Origin: an uncultured Gemmatimonadota bacterium | GTDB lineage: Bacteria > Gemmatimonadota > Gemmatimonadetes > Gemmatimonadales > GWC2-71-9 | Direction of reading: 5' to 3' | Length of the DNA: 19,707 nucleotides | Assembly (NCBI GenBank): GCA_937961295.1 | Contig: CALGOK010000193.1 | Span: forward strand, 1-19,707 | In this document: piece by piece, positions 14,670-19,707 of the stretch | Layout: every line of letters begins with the position of its first letter | Numbering within the stretch: the stretch's first letter is position 1 | Made by a program: the position numbers and the translations under genes | Notes under the pieces: generated by a model | Told to the model about the DNA's origin: nothing | Database searches by the model: none | What the model saw: only the letters and a program-made list of their open reading frames with translations

Positions 14670-14746
14670 AGGGTGAAGGGTGAAGGGGGAGGCGATCTCA
14701 CTCGGGACTGCCTTCCCCTTCACCCTTCACCCTTTACCGTTCACCC
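14657..14746. terminator. Large hairpin made of GGTGAAG heptamers between convergent genes
   Basis: The left arm 14657-14688 pairs with the right arm 14715-14746 over 32 bp with one mismatch; the loop is 26 bases. Both arms are built from the heptamer GGTGAAG (one unit GGTAAAG), and two further units continue on the right to the thiD stop. The structure overlaps the last codons of the phosphorylase gene and ends at thiD, so it probably serves as a bidirectional terminator. Whether it is also a mobile or expanding repeat is open. Confidence 0.7.
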
Positions 14747-14754
14747 TTCACCCT

Positions 14755-15561
14755 TCACCGCCTGCCAGGCGTGACCCCGTGCTCGACCGGTCCGTTGCCG
14801 CTGCCGAGGCCGGGGGCGGCACGAATCGCGGCCTGCAGGTAGCTGATCGCTTCGCGCACGGCGACCTCGAGTTCGCGTCCGTGCGCCAGGCCGGCGGTGA
14901 TCGCGGCGGAGAGGGTGCAGCCGGTGCCGTGGGTGGCGCGGGTGGCGAGGCGGGTGCGGGTGAAGCGCTCCACGTGGCCCTTGGTGACCAGCACGTCGAC
15001 CAGGATGTCGCTGGCGAGGTGGCCACCCTTGACCAGCGCGGAGGCGGCACCGAGGTCGACGAGCGCGCGACCCGCCTCGACCATCTGGTCAGGACTCCGC
15101 ACCGTGAGGCCGGTGAGCAGCTCGGCCTCGTCGAGGTTGGGGGTGACACAGGCGGTCAGCGGCAGCAACCGGTCGCGCACGGCGATCACGGCGTCGGCGT
15201 CGAGGAGCCGGTCGCCGCTCGAGGCCACCATCACCGGGTCGAGGACGTAGCGATCCCAGCCGCGGACGCCGACCTGGGCCGCGACGCACTCGACGATCTC
15301 GCGGTTGGCGAGCATCCCGGTCTTGCACGCAGCGGGCGGCAGGTCGTCGGCGAGGGCGTCGAGCTGGGCGGTGATCACGTCGGCGGGGATCAGGTGCACC
15401 GCGCGCACGCCGACGGTATTTTGGGCGGTGACCGCGACCAGCGCCGACGTGCCGACGCACCCGAAGGCCTGGAAGGTCTTCAGGTCGGCCTGGACGCAGG
15501 CCCCGCCGCCCGAGTCGGATCCCGCGATGGTGAGCGCGATCGGTCGCGTCCCGTCGGCCAC
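14755..15561 (-). CDS. thiD: Hydroxymethylpyrimidine/phosphomethylpyrimidine kinase ThiD
   Basis: 268 residues from GTG 15561, which has GGGAG six bases upstream. The ribokinase-like fold shows ALTIAGSDSGGGACVQADLKTF near the start, a substrate-binding opening, then KTGMLAN, VLDPVMVASSGDRLL, CVTPNLDEAELL, and the anion-hole motif THGTGCTLSAAI near the C-terminus. ThiD phosphorylates HMP and HMP-P for thiamine synthesis in the cytosol. Usual family sequences read AGSDPSGGAGIQADLKT; the small changes here do not affect recognised catalytic residues. No other thiamine gene and no space for a TPP riboswitch is seen. It is convergent with the nucleoside operon and divergent from trmH. Confidence 0.92.
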   Translation of the reverse strand: MADGTRPIALTIAGSDSGGGACVQADLKTFQAFGCVGTSALVAVTAQNTVGVRAVHLIPADVITAQLDALADDLPPAACKTGMLANREIVECVAAQVGVRGWDRYVLDPVMVASSGDRLLDADAVIAVRDRLLPLTACVTPNLDEAELLTGLTVRSPDQMVEAGRALVDLGAASALVKGGHLASDILVDVLVTKGHVERFTRTRLATRATHGTGCTLSAAITAGLAHGRELEVAVREAISYLQAAIRAAPGLGSGNGPVEHGVTPGRR

Positions 15562-15578
15562 CCTGGACTCCCGTGTCA

Positions 15579-16340
15579 ATGACCCTGCTCTCCACCATTC
15601 GTGACCTGCATCGCCGCAAGGCCCGCGAACGGCGCCACCTCGCGCTGGCGGAGGGCGTGCGCCTGGTGGAAGAAATGCTCGCCGCGAACGTGGCGTGCAA
15701 GGGCGCGGTCGTTTCCCCGGCGCTCGAGGCCACGCCGCGCGGCGCGGCACTGCTCGCCGCGCTGGCCACGCGCAACGGGCCGATCGAGCGGGTGGACGAC
15801 CGCGAGCTCGCCGGCCGCGCGGCCACCGAGCACCCGCAGGGGATCGTGGTTGCGTACCAGCCGCGGGAATGGACCCTCGACGACTGCCGGGTCGCCGCCG
15901 GGGCGCCACTGGTGGTGCTCGACGCGGTGCAGGATCCGGGCAACGTCGGCACCATCGCGCGCACGGCGCTGGCGTTCGGCGGCGCGGGGCTGGTGGCGCT
16001 TCCCGGCACGGTGGACCTCGCCAACCCCAAGGCGGTGCGCGCCGCGGCCGGCGCGCTGTTCCGGGTGCCGCACCTGCACGCCGATCGCGACACGCTGCTC
16101 GACTGGCTGCACCGCCGCGGCGTCGCCGTGTGGGCCACCACCATGGACGGCGAGCCGCTCACCCGCGACGTCCCCGAGGCCGTCGTGGCGCTGGTGCTCG
16201 GCAACGAGGGCGCCGGGATCGACAGCGCGCTGCTCGCGGCCGCCGCGCGGCGCGTGAGCATCCCGATCCGCCCCGACGCGGAGTCGCTCAACGTCGCGGT
16301 CGCGGCGGGAATCCTGCTGCATCACCTGGGCACCGCGTGA
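15579..16340 (+). CDS. TrmH/SpoU-family RNA 2'-O-methyltransferase
   Basis: 253 residues from ATG 15579 (a GTG at 15573 would add two residues). The C-terminal SPOUT domain carries the three family motifs: VVLDAVQDPGNVGTIARTA (motif 1), VVALVLGNEGAGI (motif 2) and PIRPDAESLNVAVAAGILL (motif 3), which form the trefoil knot binding S-adenosylmethionine. The N-terminal ~95 residues resemble the SpoU substrate-binding domain (RERRHLALAEGVRLVEEML). Such enzymes methylate ribose in tRNA or 23S rRNA; the exact site cannot be told. Its start is within 11-17 bases of the thiD start on the other strand, and its end overlaps the peptidase gene by GTGA. Confidence 0.9.
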   Translation: MTLLSTIRDLHRRKARERRHLALAEGVRLVEEMLAANVACKGAVVSPALEATPRGAALLAALATRNGPIERVDDRELAGRAATEHPQGIVVAYQPREWTLDDCRVAAGAPLVVLDAVQDPGNVGTIARTALAFGGAGLVALPGTVDLANPKAVRAAAGALFRVPHLHADRDTLLDWLHRRGVAVWATTMDGEPLTRDVPEAVVALVLGNEGAGIDSALLAAAARRVSIPIRPDAESLNVAVAAGILLHHLGTA

Positions 16341-17137
16341 ACCCGCTCGACGTCGAGGTGCTGATGCTCGATCCGCTTCCGCTGCTGGTGCTGATGACGG
16401 CGCTGGGCCTGCTGCTCGGGTCGTTCCTCAACGTCTGCATCGTGCGCTGGCCGGCGGAACAGTCGGTGGTGCGCCCCCGCTCGCGCTGCCCGCAGTGCGA
16501 GGCGCCGATCGCGTGGTTCGACAACGTCCCGGTGGTGAGCTGGCTGCTGCTGCGCGGCCGCTGCCGCCACTGCGGCAAGGCGATCCCGTGGCGCTATCCC
16601 GCGGTGGAACTCGCCACCGGCCTGATCTGGCTCTGGGCCGCGTGGCAGTATGGCGCGTCGGTGGAGATGGTCCGCGCCGGCCTCTTCTTCACCATCCTGC
16701 TCGGCATCGCGATGACCGATGCGCGCGAGTACATCATTCCCGACGAGTTCTCGGTGGGCGGTGCGGTGCTCGGCGTGGTGTTCGCCTTCGCGGGCGGCGC
16801 GCTCGGCTGGGTCGACGCACTGGTGGGCGCGGCGGTGGGCTACGCGCTGCTCTGGCTCATCGCGGTGGCGGGAACTCGTGCGTTCGGGCAGGACGCCATG
16901 GGCGGCGGCGACATCAAGATGATGGCGATGGTCGGCGCGTTCCTCGGCTGGACCGGCGTGCTGCTGACACTCTTCCTCGGCGCGCTCCTCGGCACGCTGA
17001 TCTTCCTGCCGCTCCGGCTCGCGGGGAAGGACGCGCTGGTGCCGTTCGGGATCTTCCTGGCGCTGGGCGCCGCGGCGACGTGGCTCGCGGGGCCGGAGCT
17101 GATCGCGTGGTACCGGGGGGCGATTCTCGGCGGCTGA
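16337..17137 (+). CDS. pilD: Prepilin peptidase (type IV pilin leader peptidase and methylase)
   Basis: 266 residues. GTG 16337 overlaps the trmH stop; an internal ATG ten codons later is possible. The N-terminal methylase-associated region has two CxxC pairs, Cys51/Cys54 and Cys76/Cys79, after GSFLNVCIVRWP. The aspartyl protease residues are Asp128 in MTDAREYIIPDE and Asp192 in MGGGDIKMM, the latter being the GxGD motif. About eight hydrophobic segments are visible. The enzyme cleaves and N-methylates type IV prepilins or type II secretion pseudopilins at the inner membrane. No pilin gene is in the window. The stop codon is the first triplet of a dispersed repeat (17135-17170). Confidence 0.93.
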   Translation: MNPLDVEVLMLDPLPLLVLMTALGLLLGSFLNVCIVRWPAEQSVVRPRSRCPQCEAPIAWFDNVPVVSWLLLRGRCRHCGKAIPWRYPAVELATGLIWLWAAWQYGASVEMVRAGLFFTILLGIAMTDAREYIIPDEFSVGGAVLGVVFAFAGGALGWVDALVGAAVGYALLWLIAVAGTRAFGQDAMGGGDIKMMAMVGAFLGWTGVLLTLFLGALLGTLIFLPLRLAGKDALVPFGIFLALGAAATWLAGPELIAWYRGAILGG

Positions 17138-17170
17138 CGCGACAGCGCGAGGGGCGAAGGGCGAGGGGCG
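17135..17170 (+). repeat. Dispersed heptamer repeat copy starting at the pilD stop
   Basis: Starting at the TGA stop, the sequence reads TGACGCGACAGCGCGAGGGG and continues as GGCGAAG and GGCGAGG units. Positions 253-221 on the - strand, starting at the ppx stop, match it with about three differences over 33 bases. Both copies use their first triplet as a stop codon. Confidence 0.65.
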
Positions 17171-17206
17171 TCATCCCGAGCGCGAGGCGCTCGCTCCGGT
17201 CGGGAT
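17171..17206. repeat. Imperfect inverted repeat (TCATCCCGAGC type)
   Basis: ATCCCGA (17173-17179) pairs with TCGGGAT (17200-17206), with smaller complementary stretches (CGAG/CTCG) inside. It follows the heptamer repeat directly. It resembles short interspersed palindromes often found between bacterial genes. It could terminate pilD transcription before the lipoprotein gene; only one copy is visible. Confidence 0.45.
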
Positions 17207-17232
17207 ACCCCCGCCGCTGCTACCTTTCCCCG

Positions 17233-18453
17233 ATGATCACCACGCGACCCCGCACCCTCGCCGCCCTGGTCCTCCTCGCCCTCGCCGCCTGCCGTGGCGA
17301 CGCGCCGCGCGACCCCGGAACGCTGGAGCAGGCCGAGCTCGACGCGATGGTCGCCGAGTTGATGCCGATCGTCGCCGAGGCGGCGGGGCTGGAGTTCAAG
17401 GAGACGCCGCGCGCCGCGGTCCGCGACCGCGACCAGGTGCGCCAGTACCTGCTCGCCAAGCTCGCCGAGGAGCTGCCGCCGGACCGGCTCGACGGCATCG
17501 TGGCGTCGTACCGGCTGCTGGGCCTCCTCCCTGACACGCTCGACGTGGGTGAGCTGTTCATCAACCTCTACACCGAGCAGGTGGCGGGCTTCTACGAGCC
17601 CGACTCGAGCACCCTCTTCGCGGTGGCCGGCACCGACGGCCTGATGCTGCGCGGCACCCTGGCGCACGAGCTGGTGCACGCGCTGCAGCACCAGTACCTG
17701 CCGCTCGACTCGATCCTCGACGATCGCCACAACGCCGACCGGCTCGCCGCCGCTCAGGCGATCCTCGAGGGGCAGGCGACGCTGGTGATGATCCAGGTGC
17801 TGGCGCCCGACCAGGGCTTCCTCACCGACCCCGCGATGTGGGAGAACCTCCGCAGCCAGCTCGCCGCGCCCCAAGAAGGACTCGACGTGTTCAACGGCGC
17901 GCCATTGGTGATCCGCACCGGGCTGATCTTCCCGTACCTCGAAGGCGCCAGCTTCGTGCGCTGGTTCGTGAACACGCACGTGGGGCAGCAGCCCTACGGC
18001 GCGCGGATGCCGCAGTCCACCGAGCAGATCGTCCATCCCGACCGCTACCAGGCCGACGACGCCCCGGTGTCGCTGGCGTTCACCAGCGACACCACCGGCG
18101 TGATGCACGAGGACACCTTCGGCGAGTACGAGATGCTGGTGCTCCGTAGCGCGCTCGCCGGCATCGAGGCGGTCCCCACCGACGTCTCACTTGGCTGGGA
18201 GGGCGACCGGCTGCGCGTCTACCGCACCGAGGCGGGCCCGGCGCTGGTGTGGTACTCGGTGTGGGAGGACGGCGCCGCGCGCGACGCGTTCACCAGTCGC
18301 GTGGTCGGCGGACTCCGGCGGCTCGACCGCGCCGGATATCGCACCGTGATCGACGCGGTTCCGGTGGGGGCATTGCCCGGGGCCCGCGTGGTCATTGCGC
18401 CGAACGACTGGAGCGGATGGAGCGAGATGCCGGCGGTGGTGGTGGACGGATGA
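17233..18453 (+). CDS. Predicted lipoprotein with HExxH zinc-metalloprotease motif
   Basis: 406 residues. A signal sequence with lipobox LAAC (Cys20) predicts membrane anchoring. Helical segments (30-100) are followed by YTEQVAGFYEPDSSTLFAV and the motif GTLAHELVHALQHQ, giving HELVH at 145-149, with a candidate third zinc ligand Glu179 in AILEGQATLVM. This HExxH plus downstream Glu arrangement is that of gluzincin-type peptidases; substrate is unknown. The C-terminal half has no motif I recognise. No Shine-Dalgarno precedes the ATG; TACCTT six bases upstream could be a -10 for a leaderless transcript. Its gene stands alone, after pilD and convergent with the CPBP gene, so context gives little help. 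Confidence 0.8.
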   Translation: MITTRPRTLAALVLLALAACRGDAPRDPGTLEQAELDAMVAELMPIVAEAAGLEFKETPRAAVRDRDQVRQYLLAKLAEELPPDRLDGIVASYRLLGLLPDTLDVGELFINLYTEQVAGFYEPDSSTLFAVAGTDGLMLRGTLAHELVHALQHQYLPLDSILDDRHNADRLAAAQAILEGQATLVMIQVLAPDQGFLTDPAMWENLRSQLAAPQEGLDVFNGAPLVIRTGLIFPYLEGASFVRWFVNTHVGQQPYGARMPQSTEQIVHPDRYQADDAPVSLAFTSDTTGVMHEDTFGEYEMLVLRSALAGIEAVPTDVSLGWEGDRLRVYRTEAGPALVWYSVWEDGAARDAFTSRVVGGLRRLDRAGYRTVIDAVPVGALPGARVVIAPNDWSGWSEMPAVVVDG

Positions 18454-18465
18454 CGGGACGACCAC

Positions 18466-18525
18466 GCAGGCGCGCCGTTTACGGCGCGCGATGCCGGCAC
18501 CGCGCGCCCCGAGGGGCGCGCCTGC
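18466..18525. terminator. Bidirectional terminator region with alternative hairpins
   Basis: The 79-base gap between two convergent genes holds two perfect 9-bp hairpins, gcgcgccgt/acggcgcgc (18470-18489) and gcgcgcccc/ggggcgcgc (18502-18521). Alternatively, gcaggcgcgcc (18466-18476) pairs with ggcgcgcctgc (18515-18525) to make one long stem, excluding the two hairpins. Position and GC strength fit transcription termination on both strands; no T-runs follow. Confidence 0.6.
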
Positions 18526-18532
18526 AGCATCG

Positions 18533-19201
18533 TCAGCCTTCTGCCGTTCGGTCCTCGACCATCCTCCCGTAGGTGAATCCCGCCACCACGTCATACCCTG
18601 CGTGCATCACCGCGGCGAGCAGCAGGCCGTCGGCCCAGCGCACGAACAGCGTCATCCCGAATGCGATCACCGCGATGATCGCGGCGCTCCGCCATCCCTG
18701 CAGTGCGTGTGCCACGCCGAACATCGCCGACGAGACGACCGCGGCCACCAGCCAGCTGCCGGTGACCCACCAGAGCAGCCAGAGCACCGCGCCGCGCCAG
18801 ACGATCTCCTCGCTGATTCCCGCCGCGAGCGACACCGCCACCCACCAGCGGCGTTCGGTGCGCGTGCGCGGCGCGAAGAGCGCCAGCCGCGGATCGTTCT
18901 CCGCCACCTTGGCCAGCCAGTAGGGACGGAGTGCCGTCACCGCGCCGACCAGCAGCACCATCGCCGCGATGATTGCCAGTGGATCGGTGCGGCCGGCCCG
19001 GAGCGGGACGTGCTCCACCCACGCCACCAGCAGCGCGATCGCCAGGAACAGCAGTTGCTGGCCGACGATGTTCTTGAGGTAAGTGACGCGCGGCAGGGCG
19101 GGCGAGCGGAGCAGCACCGCACCGGAGCGCCACGCGCCCCACGGCACCAGCACCAGGAACACCAGCAGGAAGAGGAATCCGACCGGCCCCGGGAGCGTCA
19201 T
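18533..19201 (-). CDS. CPBP family intramembrane metalloprotease (Abi domain)
   Basis: 222 residues from ATG 19201, overlapping the stop of the DUF445 gene (ATGA). About six hydrophobic segments are visible. The three CPBP motifs appear in order: SEEIVWRGAVL (Glu131, Glu132, Arg136), FGVAHALQG (His165) and HAGYD (His200, Asp204). These residues form the active site of Rce1-like glutamyl/metal proteases inside the membrane. In bacteria such proteins are linked to protein processing, bacteriocin self-immunity or have no known role; nothing nearby indicates which. The gene ends in the structured region shared with the convergent lipoprotein gene. Confidence 0.87.
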   Translation of the reverse strand: MTLPGPVGFLFLLVFLVLVPWGAWRSGAVLLRSPALPRVTYLKNIVGQQLLFLAIALLVAWVEHVPLRAGRTDPLAIIAAMVLLVGAVTALRPYWLAKVAENDPRLALFAPRTRTERRWWVAVSLAAGISEEIVWRGAVLWLLWWVTGSWLVAAVVSSAMFGVAHALQGWRSAAIIAVIAFGMTLFVRWADGLLLAAVMHAGYDVVAGFTYGRMVEDRTAEG

Positions 19202-19430
19202 CCGAGCAGCTGGTTGAGCCCGAACGCCAGCGCGCCCACGAAGGCACCCAGGACGTAGCCGAGCTTGACGATCAGGTCGAGTTCCTTCTGAGTCACGCGG
19301 CGGACAATCTCCTCCATCTTGGCGGTGGAGAAGCCGAGCACCTTCTCCTCGACCATGGCGGGGATCGAGAGCCGCGCCACCAGTTGCGGCACCTGGTTCT
19401 CGACCCACGCCCAGGCCTTCTCGTGGGCGG
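19198..19430 (-). CDS. DUF445 membrane protein, C-terminal part, interrupted upstream
   Basis: The last ~75 residues match the end of DUF445 proteins: HEKAWAWVENQVPQLVARL, then VEEKVLGFSTAKMEEIVRRV, TQKELDLIVKLGYVLGAFVG and a terminal hydrophobic stretch. The function of DUF445 proteins is not established. A - strand frame stays open to 19701, but beyond about 19430 its translation is Ser/Arg/Thr-rich and unlike the family, because the DNA there encodes WaaA on the opposite strand. So the gene is broken at a junction; the true N-terminal part (usually several hundred residues) is not here. The end at 19430 is approximate. Its stop overlaps the CPBP start. Confidence 0.72.
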
Positions 19431-19707
19431 TGCGGCGGTTCCTGGAGGCGGTTCGGCCGGACGCGGTGGCGCTGGTGGAGCTGGAGGTCTGGCCGAACTT
19501 CGTGGGGGAGTGTCGGCGGCGGGGCGTTCCGGTGTGCGTGATCAACGGCCGGCTGAGCGAGCGGTCGTTCCGGGGGTATCGGAAGATCCGGGGGGCGATG
19601 CGTCGGACGTTCGAGGCGCTGGAGTTCGCGGCGGTGCAGGACCCGGCGTACGGCGAGCGGTTTGAGGCGATGGGGGTGGCGCCGGCGAGTTGTTTGGTCA
19701 CTGGGAG
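19418..19707 (+). CDS. waaA: 3-deoxy-D-manno-octulosonic acid (Kdo) transferase, internal fragment
   Basis: The frame starting at 19418 reads FSWAVRRFLEAVRPDAVALV, then ELEVWPNFVGECRRRGVPV, CVINGRLSERSFRGYRKI, and near the end FAAVQDPAYGERFEAMGV and LVTG. This order, an E-x-E-V-W-P-N motif, then N-x-R-L-S-E-R-S, then Q-x-x-Y-x-x-R-F and V-T-G, is that of WaaA/KdtA, the inner-membrane enzyme adding Kdo to lipid A. Only a middle part is present: the upstream frame shows no family similarity and the downstream end is the window edge. Codons such as ggg, cgg, gtg, tgt, ttt and ttg are used far more than in the rest of the window, so this DNA probably comes from another genome. Confidence 0.8.

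Noticed and set aside
14657..14757. CRISPR array reading of the repeated heptamers
   Set aside because: Units are 7 bases, directly tandem, without unique spacers, and arranged as an inverted pair; no cas gene is nearby.
15540..15600. TPP riboswitch upstream of thiD
   Set aside because: The adjacent trmH gene begins within 17 bases of the thiD start, and no thi-box-like sequence was seen.
16840..18108. Long - strand open frame opposite pilD and the lipoprotein gene
   Set aside because: Its translation has no recognisable motif and covers the opposite strand of genes with lipobox, GxGD and HExxH motifs.
18533..19201. CPBP (Abi) protein as part of a phage-defence or bacteriocin system
   Set aside because: No toxin, bacteriocin or defence gene is adjacent; the Abi name alone is weak evidence.
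19384..19665. Gly-rich + strand open frame at the end of the window
   Set aside because: It is out of frame with the WaaA reading, which has family motifs over the same bases.

Overview
The window is very GC-rich, almost wholly coding, and packed with genes whose stop and start codons overlap (ATGA/GTGA). Predicted lipoproteins, a signal-peptide beta-barrel ending in Phe, and a prepilin peptidase point to a diderm bacterium. The protein style, gene order and composition resemble Gemmatimonadota, but that placement is inferred from general resemblance and was not tested.

Layout. (1) Positions 1-167 hold the 3' end of a cysteine-synthase-family gene on the + strand. (2) Positions 251-11052, all on the - strand, form a compact phosphate regulon. 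In transcription order it reads: an ArsR-type regulator, phoB, phoR, then an 11-bp-periodic Pho-box-like array, a phosphate-porin-like outer membrane protein and pstS, then a structured spacer with a second Pho-box-like site, then pstC, pstA, two tandem pstB genes, phoU and ppx. Together these encode outer-membrane entry, periplasmic capture, ABC import, flux signalling through PhoU to PhoR/PhoB, and polyphosphate turnover. (3) Positions 11140-14669 (+) form a purine nucleoside salvage operon: a small beta-grasp-like protein of unknown role, adenosine deaminase, a CNT-family nucleoside transporter and purine nucleoside phosphorylase. (4) thiD (-) is convergent with that operon across a large heptamer-built hairpin, and its start lies only 11-17 bp from the divergent start of a TrmH-family RNA methyltransferase (+). 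The methyltransferase gene overlaps a prepilin peptidase gene, which is followed by a lipoprotein with an HExxH metalloprotease motif. (5) Positions 18533 to about 19430 (-) hold a CPBP intramembrane protease and the C-terminal end of a DUF445 protein. (6) The last ~290 bases encode, on the + strand, an internal piece of Kdo transferase (WaaA) with different codon habits, joined abruptly to the DUF445 gene. This looks like a chimeric contig end or a recombination junction.

The most interesting non-coding signals are the two Pho-box-like arrays, a perfect 20-bp inverted repeat directly after the pstS stop, and a family of (GGYGARG)n heptamer repeats that sit on stop codons at three separate loci. 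No tRNA, rRNA, CRISPR array, insertion sequence or complete prophage gene was seen, and no gene-free stretch exceeds 300 bases. I did not find a clearly new multi-gene system. The best candidates for novelty are the ArsR-PhoB-PhoR linkage, the tandem PstB pair, the beta-grasp-like protein in the nucleoside operon and the heptamer repeats.
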